The notes under the pieces are model-generated. The model was given only the letters and a program-made list of their open reading frames with translations, was not told the origin of the DNA and searched no databases. Position numbers and translations under genes: made by a program. A stretch of 64,000 nucleotides of DNA from Acidobacteriota bacterium (GTDB lineage: Bacteria > Acidobacteriota > Terriglobia > Terriglobales > Acidobacteriaceae). Below, in pieces: positions 53,679 to 64,000 of this stretch (position 1 is the first letter of the stretch; each line of letters begins with the position of its first letter). The stretch lies in the NCBI GenBank assembly GCA_021792135.1, contig JAJYVF010000010.1:84609-148608 (forward strand), read 5' to 3'.

Positions 53679-54323
53679 ATGAAGGTCTTGTTCAGGCAAT
53701 GTGCGGCCGGTATGGCAGGCCTTGCAATCCTGCTTTTTGCGGGCTGTTCGCGATCCAACGTTCAGCCGGCCGGCACCCAGTCTTCTCAGGCAGCGGCCAA
53801 AGCTGAGGCCCCTCCGCAGATCGTACCGGGCAAGACGGCCTTCTGGCCGATGTACAAGGCCGCCCACGGCTGGGCCTCGGACGTCATCGTGCTGAGGCTC
53901 ACGGCAAAGGAACTGACAGGCTACAAGAACCAGGATGGCAAGGCGGGCATGTGGGAGGCGGTCTTCGCATCTCCCAGTCTGCACCAGTACCGGACTTATA
54001 CCTATTCCATCGCGGATGTGCCTCCCAACATCTTCAAGGGCGTGGATGCCGGGCTGGCGATGAATTGGGGCGGCATTACCCGGGACGCGATGCCGGTGGA
54101 TCTGTCCCTGTTCAACGTCGATTCGGATGCCGCATACAAAGCCGCAGCGGGAGATGCCGCGGAGTGGCTGAAGAAGAACCCCGACAAAGAGGTTACAACG
54201 CTCGAAGTCGGCGACACTTCCAGATTCAATGCACCTGTATGGTACGTCATGTGGGGGGCGAAGAAAGCCGGATACGCAGCCTTCGTTGACGCCAACACCG
54301 GCAATGTGCTGAAGCTCAAATAA
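53679..54323 (+). CDS. conserved lipoprotein of unknown function
   Basis: A ~214-aa exported lipoprotein. The lipobox is LLFAGC near residue 23, followed by a Ser/Ala/Gln-rich linker. The folded domain has a PepSY-like layout: AFWPMYKAAHGWASDVIVLR, an internal WEAVFASPSLHQYRTYTYSI, and a final APVWYVMWGAKKAGYAAFVD ending in DANTGNVLKLK. This last segment strongly recalls PepSY domains. The start at 53679 follows GTGGGGG. Role unknown, perhaps a peptidase-inhibitory or envelope function. Confidence 0.65.
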   Translation: MKVLFRQCAAGMAGLAILLFAGCSRSNVQPAGTQSSQAAAKAEAPPQIVPGKTAFWPMYKAAHGWASDVIVLRLTAKELTGYKNQDGKAGMWEAVFASPSLHQYRTYTYSIADVPPNIFKGVDAGLAMNWGGITRDAMPVDLSLFNVDSDAAYKAAAGDAAEWLKKNPDKEVTTLEVGDTSRFNAPVWYVMWGAKKAGYAAFVDANTGNVLKLK

Positions 54324-54476
54324 GAGCGGCGTTGTCGGTTCCTCCAGTCCGGGGAGTTTCGTCGCCAGAATCCGGGGCCTGGAGCAGGTTCGACGCATTT
54401 CTGTTACTGTCGAGCAGTCGAACACGGCTGGCCGGGCAGCTTTCGATCGCGATCCCCTGGCATCGAAAGAAGACAG

Positions 54477-55208
54477 ATGAACAAGCCTGATACTCGCATC
54501 GCCATTGTTACAGGGGCTGGGCGCGGAGCCGGACAGGCAATTGCGCGCAGTCTCGCGGCGCTCGGATGCCATGTAATCCTGATTGCGCGTGATACCAGCC
54601 GTCTTGACCTGGTGCGGCAGGAGATAGTCGACGCCGGTGGGCAGGCTGAGGCATACGCCTGCGATCTGCGGGACGCGAACGCCGTCGCGGCTTTGGGGGA
54701 GCATGTGGCGCGCGTGCATGGCCGGTGCGACGTTCTGGTGAACAATGCCGGGGTGGGCATGGAAGGCAAGCCACTGCACCAGACCTCACCGGAGGAGTGG
54801 GAACAGTTGATGAGCACCAACCTGCGCGGACCCTATCTGATGATCCGGGCCCTGGCGCCGCTGATGATCGCCGCGCAGTCGGGACACATCATCAATATTT
54901 CGTCGCTCGCCGGACGCAATCCACTGCCCAACGGAGCCGCCTATGCAGCTTCCAAATGGGGCCTGAACGGCCTCACCTACTCGGTTGCCGAGGAATTGCG
55001 GCAGTATAAGGTGCGCGTGAGCGTGATTGCGCCCGGATCGATCAACACCGATTTCAGCGATCACGCGGGCAAAGGCGCCGCTTCCGGAAAGGATCCCCAA
55101 AAGAAGCTGCAGCCGGACGATGTCGCCGCCGTGGTGGCTTCGCTCGTCAGCCAGGCGCCGCAGTCGTTCATCAGCGAAGTGCTGATTCGTCCCACGCAAA
55201 AGCCGTGA
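54477..55208 (+). CDS. short-chain dehydrogenase/reductase (FabG-like)
   Basis: A 243-aa NAD(P)-dependent SDR. Motifs are AIVTGAGRGAGQAIA, CDVLVNNAGVGM, the catalytic Ser of IINISSLAGR, Tyr-Lys in AAYAASKWGLNG, and SVIAPGSINTDF. The C-terminus (DDVAAVVASLVSQAPQSFIS...) matches classical oxidoreductases close to FabG or 3-oxoacyl reductases, but also sugar reductases. Substrate not determinable. It converges on metX with a 10 bp gap. Confidence 0.82.
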   Translation: MNKPDTRIAIVTGAGRGAGQAIARSLAALGCHVILIARDTSRLDLVRQEIVDAGGQAEAYACDLRDANAVAALGEHVARVHGRCDVLVNNAGVGMEGKPLHQTSPEEWEQLMSTNLRGPYLMIRALAPLMIAAQSGHIINISSLAGRNPLPNGAAYAASKWGLNGLTYSVAEELRQYKVRVSVIAPGSINTDFSDHAGKGAASGKDPQKKLQPDDVAAVVASLVSQAPQSFISEVLIRPTQKP

Positions 55209-55218
55209 GCGGCACCGG

Positions 55219-57996
<2,778 letters not shown>

Positions 57997-59064
57997 ATGG
58001 CGGTTCGCAAGATCGTCCACATCGACATGGATGCTTTCTACGCCTCTGTCGAGCAGCGGGACGATCCGGCCCTGTGTGGGAAGCCTGTAGTGGTGGCGTG
58101 GCGGGGCAACCGGTCGGTTGTGTGCGCGGCCTCGTATGAAGCGCGCCGCTTCGGCGTGCGGTCGGCCATGCCGGCGATACGGGCGGAGCGGCTTTGTCCG
58201 CAGGCTGTCTTTGTTCCCCCGGATTTTCCGCGTTACCGGGAGGTATCGCGGCAGGCCCGCGAGGTTTTCCGGCGCTACACGGACCTGATTGAGCCGCTCT
58301 CGCTCGACGAGGCCTATCTCGACGTAACCGAGAACAAGTGCGGTCTGCCGACGGCCACGCGGGTGGCAAAGGCGATTCGGCAGCAGATTCGCAACGAACT
58401 GCACCTGACGGCTTCGGCGGGCGTGGCTCCGAATAAGTTTCTGGCGAAAATCGCCTCCGACTGGCGCAAGCCCGATGGGCTGTTTGTGATCCAGCCGGAG
58501 GAGATCGACACCTTTCTGCCGCCGCTTCCGGTGGAGCGGCTGCCGGGCGTCGGCAAGGTGACCGCGCAGCGGCTCGCCAAGCTCGGCGTGCACACCGTGG
58601 GCGATCTGCGCGGAATGGAACCGGCCGCTCTCGAATCCTCTTTTGGACGGCATGGCCGGCGGCTGCATGAGCTGGCCTTCGGGATGGACGAGAGTCCCGT
58701 GGTTCCGAACCGGCCAACGCAGTCGATTTCAGCCGAAGACACCTTTGAGCAGGACCTGCCGCTGGACGAGACCGAAGCGGCGATCCGGCGCCTGGCGGAG
58801 AAGGTGTGGGCGGCCTCGCGGAAGGAATCGCGGGTGGCGCGGACCGTGGTGCTGAAACTGAAGACTGCCGAATTCCGAATCCTCACCCGGAGCCTCACCC
58901 CCGGGGTTCCGCCCTCCAGTTGCGGGGAACTGACCGACATGGCGCTGGCGCTTCGGCAGCGCGTCGCTTCGGCGCCCGGACAGCGCTTTCGACTGGTGGG
59001 CGTGGGGTTGGGCAATTTCCGCGATGCTGGGGATGCGGAATCGCAGGCGATTTTGTTCCGATGA
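57997..59064 (+). CDS. dinB: DNA polymerase IV (Y-family, translesion)
   Basis: A 355-aa error-prone polymerase. Catalytic acidic residues are in IVHIDMDAFYASVEQRD (first Asp pair) and in LSLDEAYLDVTE. The AASYEARRFGVRSAMP finger motif, the GVAPNKFLAKIASDWRKPDG palm motif and the little-finger domain (C-terminal ~110 residues) are complete. It lacks a recognisable beta-clamp peptide at the extreme C-terminus, or the peptide is degenerate (QAILFR could be it). Probably expressed on DNA damage. Confidence 0.92.
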   Translation: MAVRKIVHIDMDAFYASVEQRDDPALCGKPVVVAWRGNRSVVCAASYEARRFGVRSAMPAIRAERLCPQAVFVPPDFPRYREVSRQAREVFRRYTDLIEPLSLDEAYLDVTENKCGLPTATRVAKAIRQQIRNELHLTASAGVAPNKFLAKIASDWRKPDGLFVIQPEEIDTFLPPLPVERLPGVGKVTAQRLAKLGVHTVGDLRGMEPAALESSFGRHGRRLHELAFGMDESPVVPNRPTQSISAEDTFEQDLPLDETEAAIRRLAEKVWAASRKESRVARTVVLKLKTAEFRILTRSLTPGVPPSSCGELTDMALALRQRVASAPGQRFRLVGVGLGNFRDAGDAESQAILFR

Positions 59065-59962
59065 AGGATTTTATTTCCACAAAGAGTACGCGATTTGCAC
59101 ATAAATAAAAGGGTTGCGCGATCGCTTTCCTGTGGCATGATTTTTGGCAACGGAAGAGCAATCTTCCACGAGAAGACAGCAGAACGCGACCCTCAGGAGA
59201 ATCGGAAACGAAACTCAGGAAGCCTTGGGAAACTAAGGCCTCCGGAGGCTCTGGGAAACCGGAGTTGGCGAGGCTCACGGGAAGCTGGCGCAGCAGGCGT
59301 CCTGGAAACGTGCAGGAAGTGCGGGTGCAAGCTCGTGCGTTCGGCATATGTCCGGAACCGCAGGTTGTACTCGGGTTGCCGAAGCCGGATCTTTGAGAAT
59401 TTCGGACAGAGGGGGGCGAGATCCCGCAGGGGATTTTGCCCCTTTCGCTTTTCGGGAGCGCATTTGCTCCAAGAACAGAGTGCCGGGTGATCCCTTCATC
59501 CTCCGGAACCAGATTTCCTGCAACGGCCTTTCCGGCAAACGGGGGTAGGATGCGGGGCAGCTTCGACGGACGCTTCTCAGCATGCCGACAAAGTCTCCAT
59601 CTCCGCGGCTGAGCGCATGGCTCGTCCTGGCAAAGGAGGTCAGCGTCTCCTCGGAGCCCCATGCTCGTTCCGCAAAGCCCGCCAGCAGCAGCGGCAATGC
59701 CTGACAGATCCCCCGGCGCGAACGATCCATGCTTCTCCTCCGCAGACCCGTAGCAGCTTACAGGGTGGCGCCGACAAAGAAAAATTTGAACGGGGGGTGG
59801 GGCAGACAGCTGAATCGGCGCGGCTTGCGGGGTAATACCCTGAGGGTATTACCCCGCAGCGGCGGGGTGGAAGTGCTCCGTTCCTGGCCGGGCAGGCGCA
59901 GCGGGGGCCATCCACGATGAGGGCGCGACAGCGTTGCTGCGGCATAGGAATCTCCCGGATGA
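59065..59962 (+). ncRNA. gene-poor tract with candidate structured RNA
   Basis: No convincing gene. A possible promoter (TTGCGC, 17 bp, ATGATT at about 59113-59141) precedes three consecutive hairpins capped by GAAA tetraloops between ~59197 and 59272: UCG-GAAA-CGA, GCCUUGG-GAAA-CUAAGGC and CUCUGG-GAAA-CCGGAG. Further inverted repeats (e.g. TTCGGCA/TGCCGAA, ~59339-59384) follow. An AGGGG/CCCCT hairpin with a T-rich tail near 59432-59455 could end it. GNRA-capped tandem stems suggest a structured non-coding RNA; class not recognised. Confidence 0.35.
59826..59858. repeat. perfect 15-bp inverted repeat
   Basis: TGCGGGGTAATACCC-TGA-GGGTATTACCCCGCA, 15 perfect pairs with a 3-nt loop and no T-tract. 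It may be a protein-binding palindrome or a cruciform/processing site rather than a terminator. Confidence 0.7.
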
Positions 59963-60009
59963 GAGCAGGAAAAAAGCCGCCGGGAAACCCGGCGGCTTTT
60001 TTCCTGCTC
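59963..60009. terminator. strong bidirectional terminator
   Basis: A 22-bp perfect inverted repeat around an AAA loop, with core GCCGCCGGG/CCCGGCGGC bordered by A6 and T6. It can terminate rightward transcripts from the dinB/RNA tract and leftward ones from the 482-aa gene. Confidence 0.92.
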
Positions 60010-60320
60010 TATATTCAGAATACCAAGCCGGGAGAATAAAACGGCCAGATTTCTTTGGATAGCGTGGCCGGTAAGACCTTTGGAATCAGCGGCATTTACT
60101 TCCGTTTTAGGGCGCGGGTCTTGACAAAAAAACAGGGCGGCGGCGGGGAGACTCGCGCGGGAGCAAAGAGGACGGCACCAGTGCGGGGCGGAGCGCAATC
60201 CGGGAGAACACCTGGAGGGAGGGACGAGGGATCCAGCGCCGAGGCAGAGCGGAAGCGTTCTTCAGGGGGATCATCCTCGCCCATTTCGAGGCCACCGAGT
60301 ACACAGAGTCCGCGCGGCGG
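60010..60320. other. intergenic, nothing recognised
   Basis: Apart from a TTGACA-like hexamer near 60119, no gene, RNA or repeat could be supported here. Confidence 0.4.
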
Positions 60321-61769
60321 TCAGATCAGCTGGGTGAACTCCAGCAGCACGGGCTCGGCGCTTGCGTTTGCGGCGAAGCTGGCGCCGGTGTAGTCGGCGC
60401 GGACATTGCAGTTCGGGTTCGCGGAGCCGTACACGCGCCGTATGGTCGGCCATTGGTAGAAGGCGTTGTTCCAGGTGTTGGGCGGAATTCTGGCGCTGCT
60501 CGCCCTCGAAGGCGAAAAGACTCGCTCCCATGTACCGACAGGAAGGTTGTTCGCGTGGCCCCATTGCTGGACCGCCCCCAGCGCCTGCAAGCTCTGAAAA
60601 TTGTTTTGCGGCGCCGCCCGCCCGTGCAGCGGGTTGGGCTCGTATGCGTCCACTTCAATCTGGCCGGAAGCGAAATCGAAGCCCTGGTTGATGAGCACCT
60701 GCACAGCCTCGCGGAGATTGGCGGGGGTGGGCTTGTAATGGCCGCTGGCGTTGTCAATGAGGACCAGACGGCCCTGGTTGCAGACGATCTGGCCCGCGCA
60801 GATCACCTCTTTGCCGCGCAGGAAAGACGAATGGTGGAGTCCGGCGGCGCCGGGCGTCTGCGCGTACAGATTGCCGTACCTGTCCATGGCGTAGATGTAA
60901 ATTTGCACGGTCTGCAAGGGGGCATCGGATTCAGGCCGGTTGAACAACTGCCAGCGCCCTCCATCGTGGGTGTCGAAGCGGGTATCGAAGTCGAAGAAGA
61001 ATTTGACGCGATTGCCATCCGCGGCATCCGGCTCGGGGATGAGCATGCGGTGGTCGATGCGAAACTGCTTGCTGTACTGCTTGAGGATGCCGACGTTGGG
61101 GTCGGTGGCCCGGATGCGCTGCTCGATCCGCGAATACTCGTCGTAGCTCAGAGTGGAGAAGCTCTTTCCCTGGACCAGCGGGTCCTGGTCGTTCGCGTCC
61201 ATCCAGTCCCTGACTGTGCTGCCGGTGGTCTGCACCTTGTAGCGCTGAGTTCTGGGGATAGCGGTCACCCACTGCTGGACCCCGCCGACGTTTTTGCGCC
61301 AGGTCTGTTGCTGCGCAGAGACGGGGTTATAAACTTCGGGGGCCTCGTGCCTGTATCCCGGCGCGAGCTGTTTTGGGTTGGTCACGGGAGCATTGCCTTT
61401 GTTGGCCTGGTGCACCTCGTATTTGTAGAGTTTGACGGCATTCTCCCGCAGTGAGGTGACCACGGCCCGCACCTGCGGAGTTTCCCTCTGGCCACCCATG
61501 CCACCGGGGCCCTGGGTGGGTTGGTCCAGAAAGCCCGAGCAGGCGATGGCGATCTGGCGGAGCATGGCCGTTCGTAAAGGCGAGCCCACCGCGGCGCCAG
61601 GGGGCGGCCAGGTTTGCAGCGCCGCATCGACGCCGGCAAGGCCAGCCACCCGTACGCCGTTCCTGAAAGTAGTGCTGCCCGCAAAGGCGGGATACGTGGG
61701 CAATTGGACTGGCTGATAGGTAATGGCGTCCTCCAGCGAAGCTGCGCGTCCAGGCGAAATCTGCGCCAT
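60321..61769 (-). CDS. uncharacterised 482-aa protein with an SFLRG...SGHYKPT domain
   Basis: No signal peptide or membrane segment. The central-to-C-terminal region has a striking motif block: HHSSFLRGKEVICAGQIVCN, then VLIDNASGHYKPTPANL and LINQGFDFASGQIEVDA. I recall similar HSSFL...GHYxP blocks in effector-like or polymorphic-toxin proteins, but cannot name a family. The N-terminal half is rich in Gln/Pro/Thr with WRKNVGGVQQWVTAIPR. It stands alone, next to the IS-damaged VOC gene. It is read as real because of its uniform codon pattern and length. Confidence 0.6.
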   Translation of the reverse strand: MAQISPGRAASLEDAITYQPVQLPTYPAFAGSTTFRNGVRVAGLAGVDAALQTWPPPGAAVGSPLRTAMLRQIAIACSGFLDQPTQGPGGMGGQRETPQVRAVVTSLRENAVKLYKYEVHQANKGNAPVTNPKQLAPGYRHEAPEVYNPVSAQQQTWRKNVGGVQQWVTAIPRTQRYKVQTTGSTVRDWMDANDQDPLVQGKSFSTLSYDEYSRIEQRIRATDPNVGILKQYSKQFRIDHRMLIPEPDAADGNRVKFFFDFDTRFDTHDGGRWQLFNRPESDAPLQTVQIYIYAMDRYGNLYAQTPGAAGLHHSSFLRGKEVICAGQIVCNQGRLVLIDNASGHYKPTPANLREAVQVLINQGFDFASGQIEVDAYEPNPLHGRAAPQNNFQSLQALGAVQQWGHANNLPVGTWERVFSPSRASSARIPPNTWNNAFYQWPTIRRVYGSANPNCNVRADYTGASFAANASAEPVLLEFTQLI

Positions 61770-61906
61770 CGGGGGAGGATGGCATTCTGGCGGGAATCAG
61801 TATAGTCGACCGGCAGGACAGGCGATGCATCGGCGAGGCAGCAGCGCTCCGCGTGAGCGCGTTCGATGCGGCAGAGCTTGGAGTGAGGGTGGGAGGAGAC
61901 GACAGG

Positions 61907-62176
61907 ATGCTGGCCAACCGATCGATTCCGGCGGCGACGGTGATTCGGGTGCTGGCCTATCGGGATGTGCATGAGGCGGCGGCGTGGCTGTGCGAGGCGT
62001 TCGGATTCAGCGTGCGCCTGCGCATCAGCGACCACCGCGTGCAGCTCAACGCTGGAGAGGGCGCGGTGACCGTGCGGGAGATGCGCGGGTCGGCTGCGGC
62101 GCAAGCGCCTGCGCCGACGGGCCTGCGGCAGCATGGAAGGGCCTTCGGCGCGACTCTTTCGGCACGACTGAAGTGA
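61907..62176 (+). pseudogene. truncated VOC/glyoxalase-superfamily protein
   Basis: The N-terminal ~75 residues match VOC proteins of the type IPAATVIRVLAYRDVHEAAAW followed by LCEAFGFSVRLRI. The reading frame then diverges (HGRAFGATLSARLK) and stops. The remaining half, with the second metal-binding strand, is absent, and an IS1595-type element begins at this point. GGAGGAG precedes the ATG at 61907. Insertional truncation is the simplest explanation. Confidence 0.65.
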
Positions 62177-62216
62177 AGATTATTCACTTGACACAAGGTT
62201 GGCATTTTGCTAATCT
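62171..62216 (+). promoter_or_regulatory. transposase promoter with palindrome
   Basis: TTGACA (62188-62193) and TAATCT (62211-62216) are spaced by 17 bp, pointing to the transposase. The palindrome AAGTGAA-GATTA-TTCACTT (62171-62189) abuts the -35. The sequence CACAAGGTTGGC at 62192-62203 recurs inverted at 62373-62384. Confidence 0.6.
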
Positions 62217-62365
62217 TCCTCCAGTGGTCGCTTATCCCGTTTAGGTTCATAGTCTTTCAGGTGTTCGGCAACGTCCTCTAGTACCTCTTTCGGGAAAAGC
62301 TTCTTGACGAGTTCCGCATCGGTCTTCCGTTTTGCAGGCCGCTTCTTTTTGGGGGATTTAGCCAT
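62210..62365 (-). CDS. small basic accessory protein of the IS element
   Basis: A 51-aa protein, MAKSPKKKRPAKRKTDAELV..., with a Lys/Arg-rich head and an acidic helical tail (DVAEHLKDYEPKRDKRPLEED). Its ATG overlaps the divergent transposase ATG by two bases, and a 12-bp inverted repeat flanks it. The composition is typical of a small DNA-binding regulator encoded inside IS1595-type elements. Function inferred only from charge and position. Confidence 0.5.
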   Translation of the reverse strand: MAKSPKKKRPAKRKTDAELVKKLFPKEVLEDVAEHLKDYEPKRDKRPLEED

Positions 62366-63275
62366 GATTAACGCCAACCTTGTGAAATTGATTGAGGACT
62401 TCGGAAGCGATGAGAAGTGCCGCACCGAACTGGAAAAGCTGCGCTGGCCAGAAGGTCCGATTTGCCCACGCTGCAAGTCTGCAAGTATCTCTAAAGTGGA
62501 GAAACGCAGCCAGTACGATTGCAACGTTTGCCGCTATCAATTCTCCGTGACCGCTGGCACGATCTTCAACGACTCCCATCTGCCCCTGTGGAAGTGGTTC
62601 CTGGCGACGCTGCTTCTCTGCGAAGCGCGCAAAGGGATGAGCGCGAACCAGATCAAGCGGACCCTCGGACTTGGCTCCTACAAGACAGCCTGGTATCTCT
62701 GCCATCGCATCCGTGCGGCGATGGCGACGGCGGAAAAGGGGATGCTGTACGGAACCGTGGAAATGGACGAAACCTATGTTGGCGGCAAGCATCAGGGACA
62801 CCAGCACAAACCGGGACACCCCGACTGCTCCAAACAGATCGTTATCGGCCTTCGACAGCGTGGGGGAGCCACTCGCTTCTTTCACGCAGAAGATGCAAAG
62901 TCCGGCACGCTGGCGAAGTACATCCGCGAGAACGTGAGCGAAGACGTGGATGTTCTCGTCACTGATGAGTTCAACGCCTACCCCGGCGCGATGAAGGCGA
63001 CGGGCCACACGGCGAAGCACAAGACGATCAAGCATAAGGCGAAGGTATACGTCGATGGCGATATTCACACGAACACCGTTGAATCCGCCTTCTCGCTTCT
63101 GAAGCGCGGCATCGTCGGATCGTGGCATCGGGTTTCTGCAAAGCATCTGGAAGCCTATCTAGCGGAGATGGAGTTCCGCTTTAATCGTCGCAACAGCCCG
63201 TACCTCTTTCAGGACACTTTGCGCCACATGGTCACCGCTTCGACTCTGACTTTCGAAGCCCTTACCGCTGCTTAA
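62364..63275 (+). CDS. IS1595-family transposase
   Basis: A ~303-aa ISXO2-like DDE transposase. An N-terminal zinc ribbon (CPRCKSASISKVEKRSQYDC then NVCRYQFS) precedes the helical region KWFLATLLLCEARKGMSANQ. The catalytic core has Asp in VEMDETYVGGKHQG, Asp in VLVTDEFNAY, and Glu in HTNTVESAFSLLKRG. The length is normal and the frame intact, so the element could be active. ATG at 62364 follows a GGGGG tract. The element's outer ends were not identified by eye. Confidence 0.9.
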   Translation: MINANLVKLIEDFGSDEKCRTELEKLRWPEGPICPRCKSASISKVEKRSQYDCNVCRYQFSVTAGTIFNDSHLPLWKWFLATLLLCEARKGMSANQIKRTLGLGSYKTAWYLCHRIRAAMATAEKGMLYGTVEMDETYVGGKHQGHQHKPGHPDCSKQIVIGLRQRGGATRFFHAEDAKSGTLAKYIRENVSEDVDVLVTDEFNAYPGAMKATGHTAKHKTIKHKAKVYVDGDIHTNTVESAFSLLKRGIVGSWHRVSAKHLEAYLAEMEFRFNRRNSPYLFQDTLRHMVTASTLTFEALTAA

Positions 63276-63883
63276 TCCTCAAGTTCAAATTTGCATAGGT
63301 ATCGCGGTTCCCAATCCACTTTCTTAATCCGCGGCTTCGGCCCGTATTTCAAGAGGAGCTCATTCAAGTATTCATGGCCCCTGTCTGACAGCGACTTTGG
63401 TTTTCGATTCGGATAGAAAACATCCAGTGAGGTAGCGTCTCCTACGCTTCCCATTGTTTCCGCCAATACCTTAGCTTCAAAAAGCTGATAGATCGCATTC
63501 TCCAGCGGGACATCCGCGTCGTAATCTCTTCGGTATAGAGATGGAGTTGCGATCTTTGCGCCTTCCCCGATGGCTACGAAAGTGTCTGAAAATGTGGTTT
63601 CATGCCACGGAGGAGCGCTTGTCTGCTGGATTTTGCAAATAATCGGCACTTTGGTTTTTGTGAAGCCAGCGATGATGAGAGAACACTCGGCGCGTACCTT
63701 CTTTATCTCTTGGAGGGTCTCTTGGACTTGCTGCAATCCGGGCGAGGCGGTGGCCCATTCACGCAATGCTGCATAGCTCATCCCCATCGTCATTCTGGAA
63801 TATCTCTCCCGCAGATGTTCCGCGTGATCGTAAACCGCCTGTTCGATGAGGTCCGATGCATTTAATTCAGTAATTGATTTTGT
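63272..63883 (-). CDS. hypothetical protein, probably 5'-truncated (possible IS passenger)
   Basis: An open frame of ~203 codons with convincing protein character, e.g. LREWATASPGLQQVQETLQE, YDADVPLENAIYQLFEAKVL, and ERYSRMTMGMSYAALR. An in-frame ATG at 63793 gives 173 aa. The coding pattern continues upstream (DLIEQAVYDHAEHLRERYSR) to a TAG at 63884-63886 with no start between. Two codons before that TAG is an ATG, so the start may have been lost by a nonsense change or by insertion of the neighbouring element. Its stop overlaps the transposase stop. No family recognised. Confidence 0.5.
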   Translation of the reverse strand, partial: TKSITELNASDLIEQAVYDHAEHLRERYSRMTMGMSYAALREWATASPGLQQVQETLQEIKKVRAECSLIIAGFTKTKVPIICKIQQTSAPPWHETTFSDTFVAIGEGAKIATPSLYRRDYDADVPLENAIYQLFEAKVLAETMGSVGDATSLDVFYPNRKPKSLSDRGHEYLNELLLKYGPKPRIKKVDWEPRYLCKFELED

Positions 63884-63892
63884 CTACTCCAT

Positions 63893-64000
63893 CTGGCCCC
63901 TTTTGATCATCTGAACTGGCCCCACCCTTTCTATGGTTGTTGTCATTCCGTGCAGGCCGTAACGGAAGGAGCCCGCAGGGCGACTGGAGTTATGGCCTGC
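63893..64000. mobile_element. possible end of an IS21-like element
   Basis: Two direct copies of CTGGCCCC (63893-63900, 63916-63923) with 23-bp period resemble the multiple TGGCCCC terminal repeats I recall from IS21-family ends. The remainder runs off the window and contains GCAGGCC/GGCCTGC as an inverted repeat. Tentative. Confidence 0.3.

Noticed and set aside
59095..59490. 131-aa frame with CRKCGCKL
   Set aside because: It runs through tandem hairpins, has no RBS and only a weak Cys motif; a structured RNA explains the region better.

Overview
The window looks like a high-GC chromosome segment from an Acidobacteriota (Terriglobia/Acidobacteriaceae-like) bacterium. The evidence is two very large TonB-dependent receptors with carboxypeptidase-regulatory N-termini, three secreted FG-GAP/ASPIC-UnbV proteins, a stand-alone gas-vesicle GvpL/F homologue, and ordinary housekeeping genes whose closest-looking families are common in that phylum. 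This assignment is by gene content read by eye, not by a database search.

Left arm (1-23.3 kb): mostly housekeeping. It holds arginase, an M3 oligopeptidase, a small overlapping gene pair that looks like a DUF6978/DUF1828 two-gene module, an ENPP-type phosphodiesterase, nagA, an ECF sigma/anti-sigma pair, a methyltransferase, pgsA, a decayed xanthine-dehydrogenase tail followed by intact xdhC- and mocA-like genes, GvpL/F, fabD, ddl, a stand-alone receiver, a LexA-like repressor lacking the catalytic Lys, thiL, dapD, and an M16 peptidase. The arm ends at a tRNA-Pro(GGG) gene.

Accessory region (23.3-34.1 kb): visibly less GC-rich than its flanks. A large serine recombinase abuts the tRNA 3' end and its reading frame runs into the tRNA gene. 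A small basic protein and a Rep_trans-like initiator lie upstream of it in one operon, followed by an origin-like tract full of inverted repeats and an HTH protein. Next comes a complete compact type II-C CRISPR-Cas system: a divergent tracrRNA, cas9 (1122 aa, all RuvC/HNH residues present), cas1, cas2 and an array of 27 identical 36-bp repeats with 26 spacers of 29-30 bp. The tracrRNA anti-repeat can be paired by hand with almost the entire repeat, which fixes crRNA synthesis on the minus strand. A 9-bp direct repeat of the tRNA end lies just beyond the array, so the whole ~10.7 kb could be one integrated element; that is a testable hypothesis, not a demonstrated fact.

Right arm (34.2-64 kb): a secreted S9 peptidase, a YVTN beta-propeller, and two TonB receptors bracketing three FG-GAP/ASPIC proteins, an SDR and a TPR protein (likely outer-surface nutrient handling). 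These are followed by a lipoprotein, another SDR, the metX-metY operon with a hairpin-rich leader, dinB, a 1.2 kb gene-poor tract with tandem GAAA-capped hairpins that may be a structured RNA, an unrecognised 482-aa protein, and an IS1595-type insertion that truncates a VOC/glyoxalase gene. The window ends in what may be the end of an IS21-like element.
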